From contig JANLID010000012.1 in assembly GCA_024654105.1 (NCBI GenBank), positions 1-14,134 on the forward strand: a DNA stretch of 14,134 nucleotides. The letters are read 5' to 3'. The stretch is from Gallionella sp. (GTDB lineage: Bacteria > Pseudomonadota > Gammaproteobacteria > Burkholderiales > Gallionellaceae). Position 1 is the stretch's first letter, and each line of letters starts with the position of its first letter. Both the position numbers and the translations under genes were made by a program. Below are positions 5,721 to 12,551 of the stretch, piece after piece. The notes under the pieces are model-generated. The model was not told the origin of the DNA and did no database searches. It saw only the letters and a program-made list of their open reading frames with translations.

Positions 5721-7637
5721 ATGCCATTTATTACACTAGACAAGGCCTGCCTTGCATTCGGGCATGTCGCATTGCTTGATCACGCCGATTTCCAGCTCGA
5801 CGAGGGCGAGCGCGTCGGGCTGATCGGGCGCAATGGCGGCGGCAAGTCGAGCATGATGCGCGTGCTGGCCGGGCAGGCCAATCTTGATGACGGGCTGGTG
5901 TGGCGTGCGCCCACTGCGCGCATCTGTCATGTCAGCCAGGAGCCGGTGCTGGATGCCGACGATTCGGTGTTTGATGCCGTGGCCAAAGGCGTGGGTGCGA
6001 TGCGGAAATTGTTGCACGACTACCATCATGTGTCGCATCAAATTTCCGAACCGGATGCAAACGTGGAGGTGCTGCTGGAAGAAATGCAGCTGTTGCAGAC
6101 GCGGCTCGAAGCGCAGGATGGCTGGTCGGTGCAGGCGCGTATTGAGACCGCAATCTCCAAACTGGAACTGGATGCCGACAAGCGCGTCGGCGATCTGTCC
6201 GGCGGGCAGCGCAAGCGTGTGGCGTTGGCACAGGCTCTGGTAGCCGGGCCGGATGTGCTGATTCTCGACGAGCCGACCAACCATCTGGATTTTGCCTCCA
6301 TCGAATGGCTGGAAGGTCTGCTCAACGACTTCAAGGGTGCGGTGTTGTTTGTCACGCATGACCGGCGTTTTCTGGATAACGTCGCCACGCGCATCGTCGA
6401 ACTGGATCGCGGCAAGCTGGCAAGCTTCCCCGGCAATTTTTCCGCCTATCAGAAAATCAAGGAGCGCATGCTGGCGGACGAGGCGGTGGTGAACGCCAAG
6501 TTCGACAAAGTGCTGGCACAGGAAGAAGTGTGGATACGCCAGGGAGTCAAGGCACGCCGCACGCGCAACGAAGGACGCGTGTTGCGTCTGGAGCAATTGC
6601 GCCGCGACCGTGCCGCGCGCCGTGAAAAACTCGGCAAGGTCGAGATGAGCGTGGATACCGGCGAGCGTTCCGGCAAGCTGGTCGCAGAGCTTTCCAACGT
6701 CAGCAAAGCGTATGGCGGGCGCAAGATCATCAAGGATTTTTCCTGCCGCATCCAGCGCGGCGACAAGATCGGCCTGCTCGGGCCGAACGGCTCGGGCAAG
6801 AGCACGCTGCTCAAGATCATACTCGGCGAGTTGCAGCCGGACAGCGGGCAGGTGAAGCTGGGCACCAAGATTTCGGTGGCCTATTTCGACCAGTTGCGCG
6901 AACAGCTCGATGACGAAGCGACGCTGGCCGACACCATCAGCCAGGGCTCGGATTTCGTCGAGATTGGCGGGCAGAAGAAGCACGTCATCAGCTATCTCGG
7001 CGATTTCCTGTTTCCGCCGGAGCGCGCCCGTTCGCCGGTCAAAAGTTGTTCCGGCGGCGAACGCAATCGCCTGTTGCTGGCGCGGCTGTTCACCCAGCCC
7101 GCCAATGTGCTGGTGCTCGACGAGCCGACTAACGACCTGGACATCGAGACGCTGGAGCTGCTAGAGGAATTGCTGGCGCAATACGACGGCACTTTATTCC
7201 TGGTCAGCCATGACCGCGCGTTTCTCGATAATGTCGTGACGCAGGTGATCGCGCTCGAGGGTGACGGCAAGCTGATCGAATACGCCGGCGGCTACGAGGA
7301 CTGGGTGCGGGTAAAAAAATATCAGGCGACCGTTGCAGCCGCCAAACCTGACGCTCCCATGCCGCCGCGCGCGACTGTCGCCACGGTCGAAAAAGCGAAA
7401 CCTGCCAGCAAACTCAACTACAAGGAAACACGCGAGCTGGAAGAATTGCCCAAGCGCATCGAGGCATTGGAGTGCGAGCAGGTCGATATCGCCGCGCATC
7501 TCGCCGATGGCGCGCTATATCGCAGCGATGCCAGGCGCGCCAGGCAACTGCAAGCACGCAGCGAGGAAATCGAGGCGGAAATATCGGCGGCGTTGGCGCG
7601 TTGGGAAATGCTGGAGAAAAAAAGTAGCGGGCAATAA
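5721..7637 (+). CDS. uup: ABC-F family ATPase Uup
   Basis: Soluble protein with two ATP-binding cassettes and no membrane domain; ABC-F proteins act on the ribosome, and E. coli Uup is linked to precise excision of transposons and to ribosome-related functions. 638 residues, matching E. coli Uup (635). Cassette 1: Walker A GRNGGGKS (36-43), signature LSGGQ (159-163), Walker B VLILDEPTNHLD (179-190). A charged linker (ABC-F interdomain region) follows. Cassette 2: Walker A GPNGSGKS (354-361), signature CSGGE, Walker B VLVLDEPTNDLD. The C-terminal region (about 560-638) is the Uup-type coiled coil (KLNYKETRELEELPKRIEAL...), which separates Uup from EttA and YheS. The ATG at 5721 is preferred over an in-frame TTG at 5682 because the first cassette then starts at residue 4; the ribosome-binding site is weak. 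Confidence 0.95.
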   Translation: MPFITLDKACLAFGHVALLDHADFQLDEGERVGLIGRNGGGKSSMMRVLAGQANLDDGLVWRAPTARICHVSQEPVLDADDSVFDAVAKGVGAMRKLLHDYHHVSHQISEPDANVEVLLEEMQLLQTRLEAQDGWSVQARIETAISKLELDADKRVGDLSGGQRKRVALAQALVAGPDVLILDEPTNHLDFASIEWLEGLLNDFKGAVLFVTHDRRFLDNVATRIVELDRGKLASFPGNFSAYQKIKERMLADEAVVNAKFDKVLAQEEVWIRQGVKARRTRNEGRVLRLEQLRRDRAARREKLGKVEMSVDTGERSGKLVAELSNVSKAYGGRKIIKDFSCRIQRGDKIGLLGPNGSGKSTLLKIILGELQPDSGQVKLGTKISVAYFDQLREQLDDEATLADTISQGSDFVEIGGQKKHVISYLGDFLFPPERARSPVKSCSGGERNRLLLARLFTQPANVLVLDEPTNDLDIETLELLEELLAQYDGTLFLVSHDRAFLDNVVTQVIALEGDGKLIEYAGGYEDWVRVKKYQATVAAAKPDAPMPPRATVATVEKAKPASKLNYKETRELEELPKRIEALECEQVDIAAHLADGALYRSDARRARQLQARSEEIEAEISAALARWEMLEKKSSGQ

Positions 7638-7696
7638 TGGTTGCCGGCTGGTATCGCGTCTTGGAATTAACGGAACATTTTCAAATGCCTGTAACC

Positions 7697-7776
7697 CGTA
7701 GGGCGGAAAAGCATAGCGCCTTCCGCCGTATGTTTTTTCATTCGGCGGATAACGCCTTCGGCTCATCCGCCCTACG
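7697..7776. repeat. REP/BIME-like double hairpin
   Basis: An 80-bp palindromic element bounded by perfect 11-bp inverted repeats, CGTAGGGCGGA at 7697-7707 and TCCGCCCTACG at 7766-7776. Each half is a hairpin on its own: GGCGGAA with TTCCGCC on the left, GGCGGAT with ATCCGCC on the right. The GTAGGGCGGA...TCCGCC pattern is a familiar intergenic repeat type in proteobacteria, comparable to REP sequences mobilised by RAYT transposases; no RAYT gene is in this window. It lies between the convergent uup gene and the hbpS-like pseudogene and could terminate or stabilise both transcripts. The rest of the gap (7638-7696 and 7777-7901) shows nothing I can name. Confidence 0.75.
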
Positions 7777-7901
7777 AGATTGGCTCACCATTATGTTTCG
7801 CAATTAACATGTCAATGCACTAAGTTGCGCCTTCGTTCTTGCCGGGAATCTGCAGCGCTCGCGGCTATCGCCATTGCCGCCTGGATAAGTCCAAATTTGA
7901 C

Positions 7902-7920
7902 GGGTGCGTGAAACGTACCC
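7902..7920. repeat. Short GGGTGCGT-type palindrome at the end of the hbpS-like gene
   Basis: GGGTGCGT (7902-7909) pairs with ACGTACCC (7913-7920), eight pairs including one G-U, around a GAA triloop. The pattern GTAGGGT-CG-TTTCACGCACCC on the minus strand resembles another widespread intergenic palindrome. Its last base is also part of the TAG stop codon (7920-7922) that closes the shifted frame of the pseudogene. There is no T-tract, so terminator function is doubtful. Confidence 0.5.
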
Positions 7921-8358
7921 TACGAATTATCGCCTGATATGGAATTGGAATGAGCTGTTGTCAGCGCGGCAACTCCTGCCGCCGCGATTTGCCCGTCCTG
8001 GAACGAGCGTACGCCGCTGATGCCCAGACCACCCACGATAATTCCTTCGATCTCCAGTGGGACGCCGCCTTCGGCAGGAATTACGCCGGGCAGGGCAAGA
8101 TGGATCAGCCGGCCGCTCAGCACGGCATCTTCGGAGATCTTGGTTGGACGCTGAAACGCGACAGCGGCATGGGCTTTCTGTATCGCTGTTTCGACGCTGC
8201 CAAACTGGGTGTCGTGGCCGCGTTGCAGGTAGAGCAGGTTGGCCACCGTCATCCACTGCGGCGATGACCACGCGCCAGCCATTGCGTTGTGCCTCGGCTT
8301 CGGCCGCCGCCGCGACGCGTTTGACGTCTTCGAGCGTGAGCAGAGGCCTGCTTGCCAT
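7920..8358 (-). pseudogene. HbpS/GlcG-family protein, broken by a one-base frameshift
   Basis: From ATG 8358 the protein begins MASRPLLTLEDVKRVAAAAEAEAQRNGWRVVIAAVDDGG, then loses similarity. The next frame continues with LLYLQRGHDTQFGSVETAIQKAHAA...RPTKISEDAV...LPGVIPAEGGVPL...GIIVGGLGISGV and ends at TAG 7920-7922. These two halves make one complete HbpS/GlcG-like (heme-degrading/DUF336) domain of about 145 residues if one base is removed near 8239-8240 (GGCCAAC to GGCCAC, restoring GGHLLYLQR). The rest is undamaged, so the shift is recent or a sequencing error. Proteins of this family are small oligomers, some heme-binding; the substrate here is unknown. It starts two bases after the adk stop, so it is the last gene of the exbB-adk operon-like run. 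Confidence 0.85.
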
Positions 8359-8360
8359 CG

Positions 8361-9017
8361 CTAGCCGCCCAGCGCGGCAAAAATCTGGTCGCGAATATGC
8401 TCGACACCGCCTACGCCCGGAATGTTCACGCATTTCGGCGCGTTTGTACCGCCGGATTTTGCCCAGGTGGTGTAGTAATCAACCAGCGGTTTAGTTTGCT
8501 CGTGGTAGACATTAAGGCGCTTGATGACGGTGTTTTCGACATCGTCCGGACGCTGCACCAGATCCTCGCCGGTGATGTCGTCCTTGCCCGCTACTTTCGG
8601 TGGATTGAACATTGTATGATAAGTGCGGCCGGAAGCCGGATGCACGCGCCGGCCGCTCATGCGCTTGATGATCTCGCTGTCGTCCACTTCGATTTCCACC
8701 ACATAGTCAATGTGAATGCCCGCATCCTTCATCGCCTGCGCTTGCGGGATGGTGCGCGGAAAGCCGTCGAACAGGAAGCCGTTGGCGCAGTCCGCTTCCT
8801 TGATGCGCTCCTTCACCAGATCGATGATGATGTCGTCGGAAATCAAATTACCCGCATCCATCACCTTTTTTGCCACGATACCTAGCGGTGTGCCGGCCTT
8901 GACTGCTGCACGCAACATATCGCCGGTGGAGATCTGCGGGATGTTGAATTTTTCCTTGATGTAATTGGCCTGGGTACCTTTTCCTGCGCCCGGTGCGCCT
9001 AACAGTATCAGTCTCAT
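8361..9017 (-). CDS. adk: Adenylate kinase
   Basis: Catalyses ATP + AMP to 2 ADP, keeping adenine nucleotides balanced in the cytoplasm. 218 residues, the normal size of the long bacterial form. P-loop GAPGAGKGT (7-15); AMP-binding region STGDMLRAAV and the DGFPRT motif (FLFDGFPRTIPQA); LID domain starting GRRVHPASGRTYH, which has no zinc-binding cysteines; and the QRPDD stretch with conserved arginine. A clear Shine-Dalgarno AGGAG (complement of 9026-9030) lies eight bases before the ATG. It follows kdsB after a 112-base gap holding an inverted repeat, so part of its expression may depend on read-through past that structure. Confidence 0.97.
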   Translation of the reverse strand: MRLILLGAPGAGKGTQANYIKEKFNIPQISTGDMLRAAVKAGTPLGIVAKKVMDAGNLISDDIIIDLVKERIKEADCANGFLFDGFPRTIPQAQAMKDAGIHIDYVVEIEVDDSEIIKRMSGRRVHPASGRTYHTMFNPPKVAGKDDITGEDLVQRPDDVENTVIKRLNVYHEQTKPLVDYYTTWAKSGGTNAPKCVNIPGVGGVEHIRDQIFAALGG

Positions 9018-9059
9018 GGTTGTTTCTCCTCTCGTTGTAATTTTATAGGGCAGGGAAGG

Positions 9060-9147
9060 GGGAAGAGGTAAGGGGGAAGGGTAAATGCGTTCCTACCCAC
9101 GACCCGTGAAAATGGAGGGTTTTCACCCTTCACCCTTCTCTCTTCCC
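9060..9147. repeat. Purine-rich inverted repeat between kdsB and adk
   Basis: The left arm 9060-9082 (GGGAAGAGG...GAAGGGT) and the reverse complement of 9125-9147 agree at 20 of 23 positions. Inside is a perfect 7-bp hairpin, GTGAAAA (9106-9112) with TTTTCAC (9120-9126) around a TGGAGGG loop. The right arm overlaps the 3' end of kdsB and encodes its last residues (KREG) and the TGA stop. Arm length, repeated purine units and the 40-50 base spacer resemble the element at 1042-1142. In RNA the whole would form one strong stem, possibly attenuating transcription between kdsB and adk. Confidence 0.65.
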
Positions 9148-9954
9148 AAATAATGCTCTCGCCACGTGCAAATCTTGCTCCGTATCCACGCCGACTGGCG
9201 GAGCCTGGTCAGCGATGACCACGCCAATTTTGTACCCATAATACAATGCGCGCAATTGTTCCAATGCTTCAAAGCGTTCTATCGTTGCCGGGGCGAGCTG
9301 CCCGTAAGCGCGCAGGAAGCTGGCGCGGTAAGCGTAGATGCCGATGTGGCGTAGCACCGGTAAATCTGCGGGTAGCTCCCCCCTTCTAACTTCCCCCCGG
9401 AGGGAGGAAGGACAATCGTCTCGCCCTTCGGACGAGGACAAAACCCTAAACGCATCGCGCGGCCAGGGGATCGGTGCGCGGCTGAAATACAGCGCGTTGC
9501 CATGCTGATCGAGCACCGTCTTGACGATGTTCGGGTTGCGCAGCGACGCTTCATCGTGAAGCGCATGGCAGGCGGTGGCAATCGCGCATTCCGGGTGGTT
9601 GTGCAGATGTTCGGCGACGGCGCGAATCAGTTCGGGTGGCATCAGCGGCTCGTCGCCCTGCACATTCACCACGATGGTATCGTCCGGCCAGCCCTGTTGT
9701 TCCACCACTTCGGCGATGCGATCCGTGCCGCTGGTGTGGCTATCCCTGGTCAGACATGCCTTGAAGCCGTGCTCGTGCACGGCATTAGCAATCGCATGAT
9801 GGTCGGTGGCGATCCAGATTTGCTGTGCCCCGCTTTTTGCCGCCTGTTCGGCGACCCGCACCACCATCGGTTTTCCGGCAATCGGCAACAGGGGTTTGCC
9901 ATGCAATCGGGTCGAGGCATGGCGGGCAGGGATCACCACATGAAAATCTGTCAT
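9130..9954 (-). CDS. kdsB: CMP-Kdo synthetase (3-deoxy-manno-octulosonate cytidylyltransferase) with an internal insertion
   Basis: Activates Kdo with CTP to CMP-Kdo for addition to lipid A; cytoplasmic. Motifs: N-terminal nucleotide-binding IPARHASTRLHGKPL, then VNVQGDEPLMPPELI, NIVKTVLDQHGNALYFSRAPIPW, RHIGIYAYR and GVDTEQDL near the C-terminus. Starting at ATG 9954 the product is 274 residues, about 20-25 longer than usual (E. coli 248). The excess is a 24-codon segment at residues 170-193 between PWPRDAF and LPADLPVLRHIG; it looks like a repeat inserted in frame (see 9376-9447). All recognised motifs remain intact, so the enzyme may still work. The start overlaps the stop of the upstream Trm112 gene (ATGA). 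The last codons lie in an inverted repeat. Confidence 0.93.
   Translation of the reverse strand: MTDFHVVIPARHASTRLHGKPLLPIAGKPMVVRVAEQAAKSGAQQIWIATDHHAIANAVHEHGFKACLTRDSHTSGTDRIAEVVEQQGWPDDTIVVNVQGDEPLMPPELIRAVAEHLHNHPECAIATACHALHDEASLRNPNIVKTVLDQHGNALYFSRAPIPWPRDAFRVLSSSEGRDDCPSSLRGEVRRGELPADLPVLRHIGIYAYRASFLRAYGQLAPATIERFEALEQLRALYYGYKIGVVIADQAPPVGVDTEQDLHVARALFGKREG
9376..9447 (-). repeat. Repeat-like in-frame insertion inside kdsB
   Basis: 72 bases (24 codons) encode RVLSSSEGRDDCPSSLRGEV plus RRGE, a stretch unlike any KdsB loop I know. The DNA is palindromic: a CTCG-T-CC-GAA-GG-G-CGAG hairpin in its first half and a CTTCC...GGAAG hairpin with a CCCTCCGGG core in its second. Such sequences are typical of intergenic repeats rather than coding DNA. 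Its length is a multiple of three and leaves no stop codon. The equivalent loop in E. coli KdsB, between PW and RHLGIYGYR, is about 20 residues shorter. Confidence 0.65.
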
Positions 9955-10139
9955 CGAAGCGCTTCGGCTTCTTCCACTGTGAGCTTGCGCGCCTCGTCGG
10001 CGAGCATCACCGGAATGTCGTCTTCGATGCGGAAAGCCAGCCGGTCGGCTTTGCAGATCAGCTCTTTTTCGGCCTTCCGGTAGACCAGCGGGGATTTGCA
10101 TAACGGACAAACGAGGATATCAAGCAGTTTCGGATCCAT
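9951..10139 (-). CDS. Trm112 family protein (YcaR-like)
   Basis: A 62-residue protein of the Trm112/UPF0434 family, beginning MDPKLLDILVCPLCKSPLVY and containing C11, C14 and C29 and the late IEDDIPVML motif (DGIPVML-like). Eukaryotic and archaeal Trm112 proteins activate methyltransferases; the role of the short bacterial form is not settled. Here, as in E. coli (ycaR), it sits between lpxK and kdsB. It overlaps the lpxK 3' end by 20 bases and the kdsB start by four (ATGA), so the three are surely cotranscribed. Confidence 0.92.
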   Translation of the reverse strand: MDPKLLDILVCPLCKSPLVYRKAEKELICKADRLAFRIEDDIPVMLADEARKLTVEEAEALR

Positions 10140-11112
10140 GATGAGCTATCTTTCGCAGAATGTGGTCGGTCAGGGCTGGGTCGATCTGGGCTTCCACGCG
10201 CAACACCCAATATCGCTTGTCAGCGAATGCGTTGCATTTTACCGCATCTTTTTCGGTGAGGAGTATTGCATCGCAATCCGCAAAGGACAGGTCGGCTGCG
10301 CGGTAAGGGTGATGGTCGGGGAAAGCGTGTTCGGCAGCATTCAGCCCCAGTGACGTGAGGTGGCGAAAATAGCGCTGCGGATGCCCGATGCCGGCCACGG
10401 CGTGGCAGCGCAGTTTGCACAGTTCGGCGGCGGTGGCGGTCTTGCCGGGGTCGAGCAGGCTATAAAAAATTTCTCCCGACAGGCGCATGGCGTATTGGCC
10501 TGTTGATGCTTCGCCGCCGTTCACCACTATGGCATCCACCGTTTGCAGGCGCGAAACCGGTTCGCGCAGCGGCCCGGCGGGCAGCATGAAACCATTGCCG
10601 AAACCGCGCGTGCCATCGATGACCGCGATTTCCACATCGCGTTGCAAACGATAATGCTGCAGGCCGTCGTCGCATAGCACGACATTGCATTGGGGATGGG
10701 CTTGCAGGGCGGCTTGCGCAACGGCGACGCGGTCTTTGCCTATCCAGACCGGGCAGAGGTTGCGCCGCGCCATCAGCAACGGTTCGTCACCCACCTGCTG
10801 CGCATTGCTGTTTGCCGCAACGTGTTGCGGTTGTTGCGCACTGCCGCCGTGGCCGCGGCTGACGATGAGCGGATGTCGGCCGCATTGAATCAGTTGCTGT
10901 GCCAAAGCGAGGGTGAGCGGGGTTTTGCCGGTTCCGCCGGCACTGATGTTGCCGACCACGATGACCGGCACAGCCAATTTCGTGCCGGACAGGATGCGAC
11001 CGCGATACAGCGTCCGGCGCAACACCACCAGTGCGCGGAACAGCCCGCTAAGCGGAAGCAGGAGCAGATGCAGCGGGGTGATGCGATACCAGTGGTATTG
11101 CAGGTCGAACAT
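10120..11112 (-). CDS. lpxK: Tetraacyldisaccharide 4'-kinase
   Basis: Phosphorylates the 4' position of the lipid A disaccharide precursor at the inner-membrane face, giving lipid IVA. 330 residues, the usual length. The N-terminal hydrophobic segment (about 13-30, LHLLLLPLSGLFRALVV) is the membrane-anchoring helix; the P-loop AGGTGKT is at 58-64 in VVGNISAGGTGKTPL; further family motifs are DDGLQHYRLQRDVEI, LPAGPLREP, FPDHHPY and LLTEKDAVK. The ATG lies two bases after the exbD stop. The 3' end overlaps the Trm112 gene by 20 bases. The order exbB-exbD-lpxK is common in betaproteobacteria. Confidence 0.96.
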   Translation of the reverse strand: MFDLQYHWYRITPLHLLLLPLSGLFRALVVLRRTLYRGRILSGTKLAVPVIVVGNISAGGTGKTPLTLALAQQLIQCGRHPLIVSRGHGGSAQQPQHVAANSNAQQVGDEPLLMARRNLCPVWIGKDRVAVAQAALQAHPQCNVVLCDDGLQHYRLQRDVEIAVIDGTRGFGNGFMLPAGPLREPVSRLQTVDAIVVNGGEASTGQYAMRLSGEIFYSLLDPGKTATAAELCKLRCHAVAGIGHPQRYFRHLTSLGLNAAEHAFPDHHPYRAADLSFADCDAILLTEKDAVKCNAFADKRYWVLRVEAQIDPALTDHILRKIAHHGSETA

Positions 11113-11114
11113 CC

Positions 11115-11537
11115 TTATCTGGGGGCGTTCTGCGTGGTGAAAGTGATATGCCCATATCCTGCCAGCCGCGCCGCTTCCATCACGTTGATCACCGATTGGT
11201 GCGGCGCCTTGGCGTCGGCATTGATGACGATGGTGGGGTCGGCCTGGTCGCCCGCAGCCTTTTTCAGGGAGGCTGCCAGCGCTTCCACGCCGGAATAGGA
11301 CAGTCCCTGATTATTGATGGCGTAGTGCTCCGAGGCATCCACTGCGACGTTGATTGGCTGAGCCTGCTCCACGTCGGCCTCGCCGCCGGCCTGCGGCAGG
11401 TTGATCTGCAATTCGGAAAATTTGGCGTAACTGGTGGTCACCATCATAAAAATCAGGATCACCAGCAGCACGTCGATCATCGGAATCAGGTTGATTTCCG
11501 GTTCCTCGCGAGGGCGTCCGCGGCGGAAATTCATCAT
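11115..11537 (-). CDS. exbD: ExbD/TolR family biopolymer transport protein
   Basis: Partner of ExbB in a proton-driven inner-membrane motor that energises outer-membrane or envelope processes. 140 residues: a short cytoplasmic N-terminus (MMNFRRGRPREEPEINLIP), one transmembrane helix (IDVLLVILIFMMVTT, about 21-36) with the essential aspartate at D22, and a periplasmic domain rich in beta/alpha elements. The start overlaps the exbB stop (ATGA). A second ATG follows directly, so the protein may start one residue later. No tonB is nearby; the link with lpxK suggests an envelope-related rather than a purely iron-uptake role, but that is inference. Confidence 0.92.
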   Translation of the reverse strand: MMNFRRGRPREEPEINLIPMIDVLLVILIFMMVTTSYAKFSELQINLPQAGGEADVEQAQPINVAVDASEHYAINNQGLSYSGVEALAASLKKAAGDQADPTIVINADAKAPHQSVINVMEAARLAGYGHITFTTQNAPR

Positions 11538-12142
11538 TTCGTCCGGGTGCCGTGCACAATCTCGACCAGCTTGATGGCACGCTGCTCCATCTCAATGGTC
11601 AGGCTATCAATCTGGGCGCGGAAATGCCGGTAGAAAATCATGCTGGGAATTGCCACAATCAGGCCAAAAGCGGTGTTGTATAACGCCACCGAGATGCCGT
11701 GGGCGAGTACCGCCGGGCTATTACCTACCGAAGTTTGCGCGCCGAAAATTTCAATCATGCCCACCACCGTGCCGAACAGCCCCAGCAATGGACTAATCGA
11801 GGCGATTGTGCCCAGTGTGGTGAGGAAGCGTTCCAGGTTATGGGCGACCGCGCGCCCGGCTTCCTCGATGGATTCTTTCATCACCTCGGGCGGACTCTTG
11901 ATGTTCTTCAGCCCGGCGGCGAAAATGCACCCCAGCGGCGAACTGTCGGCAAGCCGTGTCAGCATGCTGTCGCTGACACCGCGTTGTTTCAGTTCCTTGA
12001 TAACCTCATCCAGCAAGGCGGGGGGAGATACGCGATTGGTGCGCAGGAAGATCAAACGTTCAATAATCAACCCGAGAGCGATAACCGAAGCCAGAATCAA
12101 AAACCAGATCGGCCAGCCAGCCGCTTCTATAATTGCAAACAC
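11534..12142 (-). CDS. exbB: ExbB/TolQ/MotA family proton channel protein
   Basis: Proton-channel subunit working with the ExbD encoded next. 202 residues from a GTG start. Three hydrophobic segments are visible: near the N-terminus (WPIWFLILASVIALGLIIERL), and two in the C-terminal half (TLGTIASISPLLGLFGTVVGMIEIF and ISVALYNTAFGLIVAIPSMIFY), with the conserved GLFGTVVGM and ALxxTAFGLxVAIP motifs of the family. The GTG at 12142 is chosen because GGAG stands seven bases upstream and translation then begins (M)FAIIEAAGWP, as in relatives; an in-frame ATG at 12244 would add 34 unrelated residues. It is the first gene of the minus-strand run down to the hbpS-like pseudogene. Confidence 0.92.
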   Translation of the reverse strand: MFAIIEAAGWPIWFLILASVIALGLIIERLIFLRTNRVSPPALLDEVIKELKQRGVSDSMLTRLADSSPLGCIFAAGLKNIKSPPEVMKESIEEAGRAVAHNLERFLTTLGTIASISPLLGLFGTVVGMIEIFGAQTSVGNSPAVLAHGISVALYNTAFGLIVAIPSMIFYRHFRAQIDSLTIEMEQRAIKLVEIVHGTRTK

Positions 12143-12186
12143 GTGGATTCTCCGGATATGCTTAAATTGAAAAGGGTTCCCGATAA

Positions 12187-12205
12187 ATCTCTGTATATCT
12201 CTGTA
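12187..12205. repeat. Tandem 9-bp direct repeat upstream of exbB
   Basis: ATCTCTGTA occurs at 12187-12195 and again at 12197-12205, a period of ten bases, so both copies face the same side of the helix. It lies 45-63 bases upstream of the exbB GTG. Such phased repeats can be regulator sites, but no family is recognisable and chance is possible. Confidence 0.35.
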
Positions 12206-12335
12206 GATGTGATCATGATTCGTCTGGAGATTCCGAGGGCGCAACTGTAGCGTGTCGTACCGAGTTGAGCAACATTTCTCAGGGCTTACTTCAGCTATAT
12301 TTTGCTAACCTGCCATTTGAAAAGAGTATTTCCGT

Positions 12336-12370
12336 TTACCCACAAAATCTGTGGATAACTTTGTGGATGA
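12336..12370. promoter_or_regulatory. Cluster of DnaA-box-like sites in the exbB-xseA intergenic region
   Basis: Three 9-mers match the DnaA box TTATNCACA within 35 bases: TTACCCACA at 12336-12344 (one mismatch, plus strand), TGTGGATAA at 12350-12358 (perfect, minus strand) and TGTGGATGA at 12362-12370 (one mismatch, minus strand). CCACAAA (12340-12346) and TTTGTGG (12360-12366) also form a perfect 7-bp inverted repeat. The surrounding 12245-12551 is clearly AT-rich compared with the genes. It could bind DnaA for regulation or titration. Nothing else here (no dnaA, dnaN or parAB) argues for the chromosomal origin. Otherwise the 409-base gap between exbB and xseA shows no small gene I can support. 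Confidence 0.45.
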
Positions 12371-12551
12371 TTGCCAATCATTATCCTTTAACTTGGCGTT
12401 GTATAAGGATTTTTCTTACTTTGCCTATTTTTTGCATTGTGAAAATTTCAATTAAAAACAATTGGTTATCGTAAGTTGAAGGTTTTGTTGCAGGGTGATG
12501 CGGCAAAAATGGCGAATTTTCTTGATTTGTGAATTATTTTGAATTGTCAAT

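Noticed and set aside
12367..12385. Fur-box-like sequence ending AATCATTATC upstream of exbB
   Set aside because: Only the right half matches the 19-bp consensus (about 13 of 19 overall), and it is more than 220 bases from the exbB start in an AT-rich region where such matches occur by chance.
12245..12551. AT-rich gap with DnaA boxes as the chromosomal origin
   Set aside because: No dnaA, dnaN, gyrB, parAB or rpmH neighbours and only three clustered boxes; kept only as a possible DnaA-binding region.
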